From Candidatus Pelagibacter sp. (GTDB lineage: Bacteria > Pseudomonadota > Alphaproteobacteria > Paracaedibacterales > CAIOTO01): a DNA stretch of 64,000 nt. The notes beneath the pieces are model-generated. The model had not been told where the DNA came from. It ran no database searches and was given only the letters and a program-made list of their open reading frames with translations. Within the stretch, counting starts at the first letter, position 1, and every line of letters begins with the position of its first letter. Both the position numbers and the translations under genes were made by a program. Location of the stretch: positions 65,746 through 129,745 of the forward strand of contig PNMQ01000006.1 of NCBI GenBank assembly GCA_013823725.1, read 5' to 3'. Below, in pieces: positions 1-7,423 of the stretch.

Positions 1-1
1 T

Positions 2-871
2 TTCATCGTATCCATATTAGTCATATTTCCTTATCTAAAAACACAATTTAATACAGCAATTTTAGAAATTCCAAGAATCACAGAAAAGACCTATCAGAAC
101 ATTCAGCGTCAAATCGAGCATCCAAGAAGCGCATTTCTGCATCAAACAGAGTTTAAAAGTTATATCCTTAATACCCTACCCAAGATCATGGATCATCTTT
201 CTGTGTGGCTTAGTGAAACAGTCTCTTATTTTCTAAGTAATAGTTTAGAAATTGCCAACAAGTTATCTATCGTATTTTTTACCCCCATACTAACTTTTTA
301 TATCAGTAAAGATTGGCCTAAAATCCAAAAGTTTTTAAAGAACGGGATTCCTTCCTCTATTAAAATCCAAAGCCTAGTTATACTATCTGAAATAGATCTT
401 AAAATAACAAATTATTTAAAAGGTCAAACGATTATTTGCGCATATTTAACAATAATTTATGTCACCCTATTATCCATTATTGGATTGAAAAACAGCATGG
501 CTATAGGATTTGCAACAGGTATTTTGTCTTTCATTCCTTATTTTGGTTTTATTGTTGGATTCATAAGCTCGTTAGCAGTAAGTTTTTTTTATTTTTCAGG
601 TTGGTGGCAAATTATTGGTATTGTGTCTATATTTAATATTGTAGCTCTTATTGAAATGAATTATTTACTTCCAAAGTTTATTGGAAATCACTTAGGGGTA
701 AATCCAGCGTGGATAATTTTTAGTATTCTTGCAACATCTCAAGTCCTTGGGTTTTGTTGGATTGCATTATCCATTCCCATATTGTGTATTTTTAAAGTCT
801 TATTTACCACTATCTTCTCTTCACATCAAAATGGCATTCTGACTCCGATTACTCCACCAAACTCATTATAA
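2..871 (+). CDS. AI-2E/PerM family permease (5' end outside window)
   Basis: Integral membrane protein of the AI-2E/PerM family, a group of multi-pass permeases and exporters whose substrates are mostly unproven. The frame is open from base 2, so the gene starts before the window; the first Met inside is at base 188, but coding sequence clearly runs upstream of it. Visible family marks are the amphipathic stretch before PILTFYISKDWPKIQ, then about five hydrophobic segments, with the conserved FIPYFGFIVGF region and the C-terminal membrane pair around ALIEMNYLLPKFIGNHLGVNP. The C-terminus is short and ends in TPPNSL. Its last 23 bases overlap, tail to tail, the end of the EVE-domain gene on the other strand. 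The family call is firm; the substrate cannot be inferred. Confidence 0.85.
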   Translation, partial: FIVSILVIFPYLKTQFNTAILEIPRITEKTYQNIQRQIEHPRSAFLHQTEFKSYILNTLPKIMDHLSVWLSETVSYFLSNSLEIANKLSIVFFTPILTFYISKDWPKIQKFLKNGIPSSIKIQSLVILSEIDLKITNYLKGQTIICAYLTIIYVTLLSIIGLKNSMAIGFATGILSFIPYFGFIVGFISSLAVSFFYFSGWWQIIGIVSIFNIVALIEMNYLLPKFIGNHLGVNPAWIIFSILATSQVLGFCWIALSIPILCIFKVLFTTIFSSHQNGILTPITPPNSL

Positions 872-1250
872 CATTCCATTCAACATCAGTAACAGGTTGA
901 ACAGATAACCTCGATTGCTTAAGTAAGGCCATATCTTGCAACAGAGGATGTGTTTTAACTTCATCAAGTGAATAACCTCTAGAGAATTTTTTGATAAATT
1001 TCATATCTCTTAATCCAAATTTCATCGTTTCATCATTTGGATCCAATCGGTAATCACTACATACTTCAACAATACCGACAATTTTTCTTTGAGAAACTGA
1101 ATGATAAAAAAAACATAAATCTCCAATTTCCATAGCTTTAATATTGTTTCTAGCTTGATAATTGCGCACACCATCCCAAGGCTCAATCATATTCTTTTCT
1201 TGTTGCTCAATAGACCATGTATCCGGTTCAGATTTAATTAACCAATACTT
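849..1250 (-). CDS. EVE domain protein
   Basis: Small soluble protein of the EVE (PUA-like) fold family, whose members bind modified bases in nucleic acid; the bacterial role is not settled. The domain fills the whole protein: MKYWLIKSEPDTWS at the N-terminus, WDGVRNYQARNN near residue 30, GDLCFFYHS near residue 50, IVGIVEV near residue 63, and the LQDMALLKQSRLSVQPV block near the end. An upstream in-frame start would add 15 residues of hydrophobic sequence (from base 1295), but the family normally starts at MKYWL, so I chose the ATG at 1250. The gene converges on the permease and overlaps its stop. Family assignment is strong. Confidence 0.85.
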   Translation of the reverse strand, partial: KYWLIKSEPDTWSIEQQEKNMIEPWDGVRNYQARNNIKAMEIGDLCFFYHSVSQRKIVGIVEVCSDYRLDPNDETMKFGLRDMKFIKKFSRGYSLDEVKTHPLLQDMALLKQSRLSVQPVTDVEWNVIMSLVE

Positions 1251-1338
1251 CATATCACCACTTATCATTATCAAAATTAATAAGAGTTTAACCATATATC
1301 ATCAAAATGAAAAGAGCTATCCTTTATAAATAAATAAA

Positions 1339-2883
1339 ATGTTTAAAAAAATACATTATAGAACTTTACAGATTGTTGTCTTCATTTTATCTCAATTAGT
1401 TGTAAATACATATTCTTTAGATATAGATCCAAATAAAGAGATTCTATCCAGAGATAAAAAGCCAATTGAAAAATCTCATCACAGCAACAGTTCAAAGCTA
1501 GCTAAGAAAGAAAATGCAGAAGCACCATCTCCAAAATTTTTAGGAGATCTTCCACAAAAGCTTCCTAAACTTGATGATATTTCTGAAGATGGAACTATTG
1601 AAAGTAAAATTGAAGATGATAATAAATCTAAAACTATTCATCCAAAGATAATACCGTCCACAAATAGACCTAAAGAAGGAATTACAACAAAGATAAAAAC
1701 ATTTTTAGGTATAACTGGGGATGCTAAAAAAGGGGATGATGCATCCAAAGATAAGGTAGCTAAAAAGGAAGCAACAATTCCTAAGAAAAAAGAGAAAAGT
1801 GCTAGTACTAAAAACAAACAAAAAGAGAATAACAAGACTGAAATTTCACCAGATTCTATAGAAGGCATTGAAGAACAAAAGACAGTAGAAAAAGTTGATC
1901 TAAGCAGCTACATGAAATATTTTGATAGAATGGAAACATTTAAAACATTATTTAATCTTCATGATTTTAATATAGACCAAGATTCATCATTAGTGGAACC
2001 CAGTAGCTATCTTAAACTTATGTTTTCTATACAAAATTATATATCAGTTATTTTAAATACGGATCACTATAATGAAATTTCACACATTATAACTACCAAA
2101 AGTACGGAAAAAACAGATTTTGAAAAAATATTTATAGTGGGACAGTACATAAAGATGATTGTTAAACTAACCCATCAAAATCTAAAAATAAGTGACTTTT
2201 TATACAAGCCGACACTTTTAAGATTTCCACAGCTTTCACAAAATAGCAAACAAATTCAAACAAGTTCAAAATTCATCAGTAGTAAAGATTTTTTGTATTT
2301 AAATGAAAAATTTGACCTTTATATTAAGAAAAACACTCAACGCAAAGTTCAAATAGATAAAAAAATCATAAAAAAAATTAAAAATACATTTACAACTTCA
2401 TCTTCATCTATGTATATTCATGATAATTTAGGATTGATTACGTACGTTTTATTTGTACCCTATACAAGTCATGATTCTACTATCAAATATTTCATATTTT
2501 TAAATGCAGTTGAAATGGACGACAAACAAAAGATTAAATCTGTGTATGACATCTATTTAGTCCCCCATAACTCTTATGCATTTTCAATTGATAAAATTCA
2601 TGATCATATAATGCTTCAAAATCTTTCTGATTCACTACAAAAAGATCTTTTAAAAACAACTTCAACTCCAACACTAGATCCAATGTTTAAGAAAATAATC
2701 AAAAATGAAGAGAATCTTACGGATGAAGGAATCCAAAGAAATAGGAACAACAGGGAGGCAGAAGACCTAAGAACAGAGGATATTGAAGCTGTAGATCATC
2801 AAAGACAAAGGCAAGTTGTTGCACCTAAAAAACCAAAAAATTCTACCCCTGAAAGCTATAAAAAAGAGCCAGAACCATTTTAG
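1339..2883 (+). CDS. Lysine-rich secreted protein, unknown function
   Basis: I do not recognise this 514-residue protein. It starts with a signal-peptide-like segment (MFKKIHYR, then a hydrophobic stretch to about residue 25), so export is likely. Residues 30-190 are low-complexity, rich in Lys, Glu, Ser and Pro and probably disordered. Residues 190-430 look folded, with mixed hydrophobic spacing (SYMKYFDRMETFKTLFNLH, then a stretch ending LIPHN-like YLVPHNSYAF). The C-terminal 60 residues are again charged (REAEDLRTEDIEAV) and end KKEPEPF. It is followed after 12 bases by the convergent DedA gene, and no operon partner is visible. A secreted, perhaps host-directed, protein is a guess. Confidence 0.6.
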   Translation: MFKKIHYRTLQIVVFILSQLVVNTYSLDIDPNKEILSRDKKPIEKSHHSNSSKLAKKENAEAPSPKFLGDLPQKLPKLDDISEDGTIESKIEDDNKSKTIHPKIIPSTNRPKEGITTKIKTFLGITGDAKKGDDASKDKVAKKEATIPKKKEKSASTKNKQKENNKTEISPDSIEGIEEQKTVEKVDLSSYMKYFDRMETFKTLFNLHDFNIDQDSSLVEPSSYLKLMFSIQNYISVILNTDHYNEISHIITTKSTEKTDFEKIFIVGQYIKMIVKLTHQNLKISDFLYKPTLLRFPQLSQNSKQIQTSSKFISSKDFLYLNEKFDLYIKKNTQRKVQIDKKIIKKIKNTFTTSSSSMYIHDNLGLITYVLFVPYTSHDSTIKYFIFLNAVEMDDKQKIKSVYDIYLVPHNSYAFSIDKIHDHIMLQNLSDSLQKDLLKTTSTPTLDPMFKKIIKNEENLTDEGIQRNRNNREAEDLRTEDIEAVDHQRQRQVVAPKKPKNSTPESYKKEPEPF

Positions 2884-2895
2884 AAAAAATATTCC

Positions 2896-3489
2896 TTAAC
2901 CTTCTTTATTATCTTTGGGTTTTGGGCTTGAAAAGATCTTGTAAATTGTTGTAGCAATAAAGCCAACAACTAATAAAACACCAGCCGCAATCATAATATT
3001 TTTTTGTAAGTGGCTGCTTTGTTCGAATAATGCAATCACATATGATCCAAGATAATATCCACCATAACAGCTGATAATAGCCCATATCGCTGCAGATAAT
3101 ATATTTAAAGGTATGAATCGCTTTGGAGGTATGCCAGACGCACCAATGACAATCGCACTAGCAACCCTTACACCGTAAATGAATCTACAAGCAATGATAA
3201 AATACGTGTCATATTTTCGAAGCAAATGAAATGCTTTCGCGGAAGCATTTTTCATTCTCTCTGAAGAGTTTAGAATTCTATTTCCATATTTTCTGCCTAA
3301 GAAATATAGTATCTGATCTGCAATTGTTGTACCAACAAAGGCTATAACAGCAATGTAGTGTATATTAAGTATTCCTTGGCTTGCGAGAGCACTAGCTGTC
3401 AAAATAACAGATTCACCTTCAACAAGAGAACCTAAAAAAACAGCCCAATAGCCATAACTATCTATAAATTGTAATACTGCGTCCATCAT
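2896..3489 (-). CDS. DedA/VTT family membrane protein
   Basis: Polytopic inner-membrane protein of the DedA family (SNARE-associated/VTT domain). Family members include the undecaprenyl-phosphate and phospholipid flippases; the specific substrate is not evident here. The 197 residues show the family signature LGSLVEGESVILTASALAS near residue 20, the GRKYGNR element near residue 65, and the second half FIIACRFIYGVRVASAIVIGASGIPPKRF with the conserved Arg-containing re-entrant segment. About four hydrophobic segments follow, and a charged tail ends KPKDNKEG. It lies head to tail, 6 bases downstream of the M23 peptidase, so the two are probably cotranscribed on the minus strand and both fit a cell-envelope role. 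Confidence 0.88.
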   Translation of the reverse strand: MMDAVLQFIDSYGYWAVFLGSLVEGESVILTASALASQGILNIHYIAVIAFVGTTIADQILYFLGRKYGNRILNSSERMKNASAKAFHLLRKYDTYFIIACRFIYGVRVASAIVIGASGIPPKRFIPLNILSAAIWAIISCYGGYYLGSYVIALFEQSSHLQKNIMIAAGVLLVVGFIATTIYKIFSSPKPKDNKEG

Positions 3490-3495
3490 AATATT

Positions 3496-4845
3496 TTAAC
3501 CCGAATAAACGCTGCTGCTTGAATTTTCTTTGCCAAGACTTGCGAATTTAATTTCTATATTTTTCTTTGCTTGTTGGAAATACTTTAATTCTCTTCCAGA
3601 AAGCTGTTGTGAAGGAGCTGATTTAACTGTCATAGGATTTATATGCACTCCATTCTTTATGACTTCAAAGTGAAGATGAGGGCCTGTTGCCATACCTGTC
3701 GACCCTACGTAACCAATAACTTGATTTTGACTTACTTTCGTGCCTTTTTTAAGGTTACAAGCAAAACGACTAAGGTGAGCATATGCAGTTTCAAACCCGT
3801 TTCCATGACGAATTTTCACATATTTACCGTAGTCACCGTAGTAGCCAATTTTCACTACAACACCTTGACCTGCTGCTTTTACATGTGTACCTGTTGGTGC
3901 ACCGAAATCTACGCCTTTATGATCTCTTCTATAGCCTCTAATGGGGTGGAGTCTATTTCTTCCAAATGCAGATGTTACTCTCATTTTTCTTGGATCTAGT
4001 GGGGTTTGTAAAATGCTTCTTCTAATGCTTTTTCCAGACTCATCAAAAAAATCTGTTATACCACTTCTACTGTGTTGATATAGTTTATGAAAAGTACGCC
4101 CATTAATAAAACCAACGTAAACCAACCCACCAACTTTATGGAGCCTGCCATCACTATCGCGTTGCTCTTCATACATGATTTCAAATCGGTCACCCTTTTT
4201 CACACCGTGCTGAAAATTCATGATGTGGGACAAATAATTAATTGTCTCTTTTACAATTTTTTGAGGAATGGCCATTTTTAAAATAGTTTTATAAAAACTA
4301 GAATTGATGGTACCATCAACTCTTCTAAAAGATTTTTTAACATCTACACGTATAATAGACGCAGATAGTATGTCATTGGGTGAACGAGAAATTCTTACAA
4401 ATTTACCACTTGATAGAGGTATATCAACCTCAACCCAGTTTCTTAAATTTTGATTATCTTTTTTGCTGTCGCTGTATTTAACGAAAACATTGCTTGTGCT
4501 ATCAATAGAATTTTTTCTATGAGAATGTTTTTTGAGCTCTTGTTTTACATATTGTATATCTTGTGCTGAAAAACCTTTTTTATTAAGTGTTCCAACAACA
4601 TTTTGTTGATGTTTTGCTAAAAAAACATAGGAAGATGGCTGCTGAATTTCTTCTTCAGCTTTGACCTCTTCTATTTCGTCGCCTTTTTCATCGCTCAAGA
4701 TTGAAGAAACATCTAACTCAGAATTATTTAAAACTGTTTCCTGATCACAGGATATATCCTGGAAATTTAATGGCTTAAAATAGTTACTGTAAACTACAAT
4801 TCCTAATGCGCAAGAAGTGAAGAATGCCCCAAAATTTTTATACAT
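3496..4845 (-). CDS. Membrane-anchored M23 family peptidoglycan endopeptidase
   Basis: Zinc metallopeptidase that cuts peptide crosslinks in peptidoglycan, of the MepM/NlpD-like type. The start is the ATG at 4845, giving MYKNFGAFFTSC and a single N-terminal membrane segment; a GTG 33 bases further upstream is possible. A Glu-rich linker and an OapA/LysM-like middle region follow (residues about 80-300). The C-terminal LytM domain contains HPIRGYRRDHKGVDFGAPTGT and later GPHLHFEVIKNG, so the His/Asp metal ligands (HxxxD and HxH) are intact and the enzyme is probably active. The tail after the domain is Lys- and Ser-rich. DedA lies 6 bases downstream. It likely helps cell-wall expansion or division. 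Confidence 0.88.
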   Translation of the reverse strand: MYKNFGAFFTSCALGIVVYSNYFKPLNFQDISCDQETVLNNSELDVSSILSDEKGDEIEEVKAEEEIQQPSSYVFLAKHQQNVVGTLNKKGFSAQDIQYVKQELKKHSHRKNSIDSTSNVFVKYSDSKKDNQNLRNWVEVDIPLSSGKFVRISRSPNDILSASIIRVDVKKSFRRVDGTINSSFYKTILKMAIPQKIVKETINYLSHIMNFQHGVKKGDRFEIMYEEQRDSDGRLHKVGGLVYVGFINGRTFHKLYQHSRSGITDFFDESGKSIRRSILQTPLDPRKMRVTSAFGRNRLHPIRGYRRDHKGVDFGAPTGTHVKAAGQGVVVKIGYYGDYGKYVKIRHGNGFETAYAHLSRFACNLKKGTKVSQNQVIGYVGSTGMATGPHLHFEVIKNGVHINPMTVKSAPSQQLSGRELKYFQQAKKNIEIKFASLGKENSSSSVYSG

Positions 4846-4869
4846 TATCGACAATAAAATCCAAACACT

Positions 4870-4970
4870 TTCACACACTTATAATAAAACATACTATAAA
4901 TAAAAATGGCTGTCAATAAGGACCCTGTCATATTTGAGTATTATAAATGCATAATTTTTTTTCACACACT
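4870..4970. repeat. Pair of 10-bp direct repeats upstream of M23 gene
   Basis: The 10-mer TTCACACACT occurs at 4870-4879 and again at 4961-4970, 91 bases apart, in the 220-base gap between the divergent M23 peptidase and the small secreted protein. Both lie in otherwise AT-rich sequence and each is followed by an A/T-rich stretch. A pair of protein-binding sites is possible; chance is also possible in so short a motif. Confidence 0.3.
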
Positions 4971-4995
4971 ATAGTTCGTGATCTGATATATTGCT

Positions 4996-5022
4996 CCAAC
5001 AGTTAAGTTGGTAGTTTTTTTT
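4996..5022 (+). terminator. Hairpin plus T-tract, possible terminator
   Basis: CCAAC (4996-5000) and GTTGG (5007-5011) form a 5-bp stem with a 6-base loop, followed two bases later by eight or nine T residues. That is the shape of a weak intrinsic terminator reading rightward, yet no plus-strand gene ends here. It could end a short leader or small RNA, or be accidental. Confidence 0.3.
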
Positions 5023-5024
5023 AA

Positions 5025-5039
5025 TTAACTCTTTTTTAA
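5025..5039. promoter_or_regulatory. CtrA-like box TTAA-N7-TTAA
   Basis: TTAA at 5025-5028 and TTAA at 5036-5039 are spaced by 7 bases, the spacing of the alphaproteobacterial cell-cycle regulator CtrA. The extended form TTAACTCTTTTTTAAG closely resembles the site at 63029 before the chemoreceptor gene. It lies 30 bases before the small secreted protein and about 360 bases before the pseudopilin gene. In DNA this AT-rich, such boxes also arise by chance. Confidence 0.35.
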
Positions 5040-5068
5040 GTGATAAATTTTAAAATAAAAATTAAGAA

Positions 5069-5341
5069 ATGAATTTAATATATCCCTCTTTTAAGATGCA
5101 AAAAATAACTATTTTTATATTTTTAGTTTCAACATGTATTAATGCTAGTAAAGCTATCAGCGCGATTAGCACATCTAATAATAATCAAAATAAACTTGAA
5201 GTTTCTAAAACGCCAGATATACAAGAGATTCAAAATCAACAAGCTGTTGAATTTTTTCAAGAATACATAAAAATGCAAGCAGCCAGACAAGGAGAATTAG
5301 CAAGAGAAGCAGATAAGATTCGATCTGAACAATTCCAATGA
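5069..5341 (+). CDS. Small secreted protein, unknown function
   Basis: Unrecognised protein of 90 residues. A hydrophobic N-terminal segment (ITIFIFLVSTCINASKA) looks like a signal peptide, with a plausible cleavage after ASKA. The mature part is polar, rich in Asn, Gln and Glu, and likely helical near the end (FFQEYIKMQAARQGELAREADK). The start is uncertain: the Met at 5069 or the one at 5096 (MQKITIF) both give a signal peptide, and the latter is more typical in length. The pseudopilin gene starts 58 bases after its stop on the same strand, so the two may be cotranscribed. The short helical mature region could be an assembly partner, but this is inference. Confidence 0.5.
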   Translation: MNLIYPSFKMQKITIFIFLVSTCINASKAISAISTSNNNQNKLEVSKTPDIQEIQNQQAVEFFQEYIKMQAARQGELAREADKIRSEQFQ

Positions 5342-5399
5342 AACAAAGTCTTCAAAAAATTAGAATTAGAAATTGTGTTTAATAGTGCTGAGAAATAAA

Positions 5400-6041
5400 A
5401 TGTTTAAAAGTCAGAACACCCTACTACTTCATTCAAAAAACAAATACTTCAAAGCTTTTTCTTTGATTGAAATATCTATTGTATTAACAATTATAGGTGT
5501 AATGTTAGGCGCCATGTTTCATGGACAAGAATTATTAGATAGTGCAAAAATTCAATCTGTTGTTTCAGAATATCAAAAAATTAATTTAGCTATCCATTCT
5601 TACAAAGAATCTTACGGTTTCTATCCTGGTGATGATCCAAAAGCATCTGAACGTTTTATAGATGTTTCCAATAATGGTAACGGAAATCACATTATCGACG
5701 AATCAGAATCAAACATCGTATGGCAACATCTTAAGGCGTCAGGTAATACAGAAAACTCTACCTCCCCTACTTCGCGATTTGGAGGAAATTTTGAAATTGT
5801 TTATAACCCTGATTCTCATTTACAGGGACATTGGATTAAATTAAGCAATCCCCAAAATTCTGGAATTTTAACTCCTAAGCAAGCTCAAAAATTAAAAACA
5901 AAAATTGATGGAAATCACTCAGTCTTCACAGAAGGTTATTTGCAAATTAAAGACGATGGATCTGATGAATGCATAAAAAGTGGTGCCTTAAATGCAAATT
6001 CCACAAAAAGCTCATGCATAACCTTTATGAAAATATCATAA
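5400..6041 (+). CDS. Type II/IV pseudopilin-like protein
   Basis: Protein with a prepilin N-terminal methylation motif. After the basic leader (MFKSQNTLLLHSKNKYFKA) comes FSLIEISIVLTIIGVMLGAM, with Phe at the expected +1 position and Glu at +5, followed by the hydrophobic helix. The globular part has conserved-looking features of the short pseudopilins (KINLAIHSYKESYGFYPGDD and a polar Asn/Gly-rich loop NNGNGNHIIDES, possibly a calcium or turn site). The ATG at 5400 is preferred over an upstream TTG. The product would be processed by a prepilin peptidase and inserted in the inner membrane, feeding a T2SS- or pilus-like machine. A GspE/PilB-type ATPase is encoded at 59334-60890, far away. No outer-membrane secretin or platform protein lies nearby. 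Confidence 0.75.
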   Translation: MFKSQNTLLLHSKNKYFKAFSLIEISIVLTIIGVMLGAMFHGQELLDSAKIQSVVSEYQKINLAIHSYKESYGFYPGDDPKASERFIDVSNNGNGNHIIDESESNIVWQHLKASGNTENSTSPTSRFGGNFEIVYNPDSHLQGHWIKLSNPQNSGILTPKQAQKLKTKIDGNHSVFTEGYLQIKDDGSDECIKSGALNANSTKSSCITFMKIS

Positions 6042-6118
6042 TTTATTTCAAATTAATCTTTCATTAAGGTTGCTTTGATTAAATAGGATCAACAACTCAA
6101 ATTAAACAGAGAATAAAA

Positions 6119-6757
6119 ATGAATTTAAAACTATACAAAAATAAAAATAGTTACTCGAAATTTTTTCTTTCTGCAACACTTTTTTATTCCTTTAATCCTG
6201 ACATCAATGTCTTCGCTAATAAAAAAAGAAGTACTTTTTCAGGATTTTCAAAAGCAATTTCATCAGCTGCCAACTCAGCAGGAAAAGCCATGACCAACCC
6301 TGCGTTAACAGGTGCTGTTTTTGGAGCGGGCGCTGCCATGATGTCAGGGCAAAGCGCTGCACAAGGTGCTGTTAAAGGGGCCATGCTGGGTGCAACTAGC
6401 GCTCAAAATCCAGCTTTAGGTGCCTCTATGGCATATGGTATGGGAATGCCAGGAGTTGGATCTATGGTAAATCCTTACGTCAATCCCTATGGCATGCCAA
6501 ATCCTTATGGACACCCAGGCATGATGGGTATGGGTATGCCAGGTATGATGGGTGGTCCTGGTATGGGTATGCCAGGCATGATGGGCGGTCCAGGCATGGG
6601 TATGCCAGGTATGATGGGCGGTCCAGGCATGGGTATGCCAGGTATGATTGGTGGTCCTGGTATGGGTATGCCAGGTATGATGGGTGGTCCTGGTATGGGA
6701 CAACAAGGTATGATGGGCGGTCCAGGTATGGGTGGCATGCAAGGAATGTATAGATAA
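6119..6757 (+). CDS. Secreted Gly/Met-rich repeat protein
   Basis: Unrecognised 212-residue protein in three parts. Residues 1-35 hold a basic start and a hydrophobic segment, probably a signal peptide ending near NVFANKK. Residues 45-100 form a glycine- and alanine-rich segment with small residues at regular spacing (GAVFGAGAAMMSGQSAAQG), resembling glycine-zipper membrane-associating sequences. Residues 115-212 are almost only Gly, Met and Pro, built from six 11-residue units of the type GMGMPGMMGGP and a partial seventh. There is no Cys, and aromatic residues are few. It stands alone, about 78 bases after the pseudopilin stop. Methionine-rich repeats can bind copper or form surface coats; neither is shown here. 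Confidence 0.65.
   Translation: MNLKLYKNKNSYSKFFLSATLFYSFNPDINVFANKKRSTFSGFSKAISSAANSAGKAMTNPALTGAVFGAGAAMMSGQSAAQGAVKGAMLGATSAQNPALGASMAYGMGMPGVGSMVNPYVNPYGMPNPYGHPGMMGMGMPGMMGGPGMGMPGMMGGPGMGMPGMMGGPGMGMPGMIGGPGMGMPGMMGGPGMGQQGMMGGPGMGGMQGMYR
6527..6724 (+). repeat. Six tandem 33-bp coding repeats
   Basis: Six head-to-tail units of 33 bp, beginning at 6527, 6560, 6593, 6626, 6659 and 6692, encode GMGMPGMMGGP. Unit 4 has Ile for the second Met of the MM pair, and unit 6 has QQ for MP. Two sub-types differ at silent third positions (GGT-GGT-CCT versus GGC-GGT-CCA), which points to recent local duplication or slippage. Confidence 0.9.
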
Positions 6758-6850
6758 ATCTTACAAACACACAAATAGTCTTGATCATTTTAGAACATAT
6801 CACTTAAAATAAAAAAGTCTTATCATCAATTTCTAATGTGACGTACACCA

Positions 6851-7366
6851 GTGGGCGGATTTGAATTTAATAAACTATCAGCATCTGTATTGGTTGCGCT
6901 AATCATACTTGCCCTAGGAGATTTTGCTTCTCAATACTTTATCGCTTCTAACAGAAATATCCAAAAAAATTCCTTTCATATTCCGGTTCAAACCACAAAT
7001 GCAATGCCTGCTAACCATGAAGAAAAAATTGGACCTATAGAACCACTACTGGAACAAGCATCTGCTGAAAAAGGGGAATTAGTTTTTAAAAAATGTCAGC
7101 AATGCCACAGTATAAAATCTGATGAACATGCAATTGGTCCAAGCTTACTAGCTGTCGTTGGCAAAAAGATTGCATCGGCTGCTACTTATGCTTATTCATC
7201 TGCCTTCAAAGAAAAAAGTAATGATATTTGGACAGTTGAAAATATCAATGCATTTATTCATAATCCTAGAAAATTTATCAGTGGCACCAAAATGTCATTT
7301 ATGGGATTAGAAGATATTAATGATAGAGCCAATGTTATTAAATACTTACAATCTTTAAAAGATTAA
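6851..7366 (+). CDS. Membrane-anchored class I cytochrome c (CycM-like)
   Basis: Electron carrier of the respiratory chain, anchored by one N-terminal helix and facing the periplasm. The N-terminus GGFEFNKLSASVLVALIILALG matches the CycM/cytochrome c552 anchor. A linker follows, then the haem site CQQCH (Cys82, Cys85, His86) and the likely sixth ligand Met148 in GTKMSFMG. The C-terminal helix VIKYLQSLKD completes the fold at 171 residues, normal for this family. The start is a GTG at 6851; an ATG 14 bases upstream runs straight into a stop. It would shuttle electrons between the bc1 complex and a terminal oxidase. The neighbouring kinase gene has its own 57-base gap. Confidence 0.87.
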   Translation: MGGFEFNKLSASVLVALIILALGDFASQYFIASNRNIQKNSFHIPVQTTNAMPANHEEKIGPIEPLLEQASAEKGELVFKKCQQCHSIKSDEHAIGPSLLAVVGKKIASAATYAYSSAFKEKSNDIWTVENINAFIHNPRKFISGTKMSFMGLEDINDRANVIKYLQSLKD

Positions 7367-7423
7367 TCATTAAAATTTTTTATTTATCAGCATCATAATA
7401 TTAAAAAATAAAAGTGTCAGTTT

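Noticed and set aside
4845-4879. GTG start at 4878 for the M23 peptidase
   Set aside because: It adds 11 residues without a ribosome-binding site; the ATG at 4845 places a basic residue before the membrane segment as expected.
5880-5960. Possible recombination site or attachment site near the pseudopilin 3' end
   Set aside because: Only A/T-rich coding sequence without direct repeats was found.
6416-6803. Three overlapping minus-strand frames opposite the Gly/Met repeat gene
   Set aside because: They are mirror images of the repeat, with His/Thr- or Pro-rich translations, no start signal and no similarity to anything; the plus frame has a signal peptide and clean repeats.
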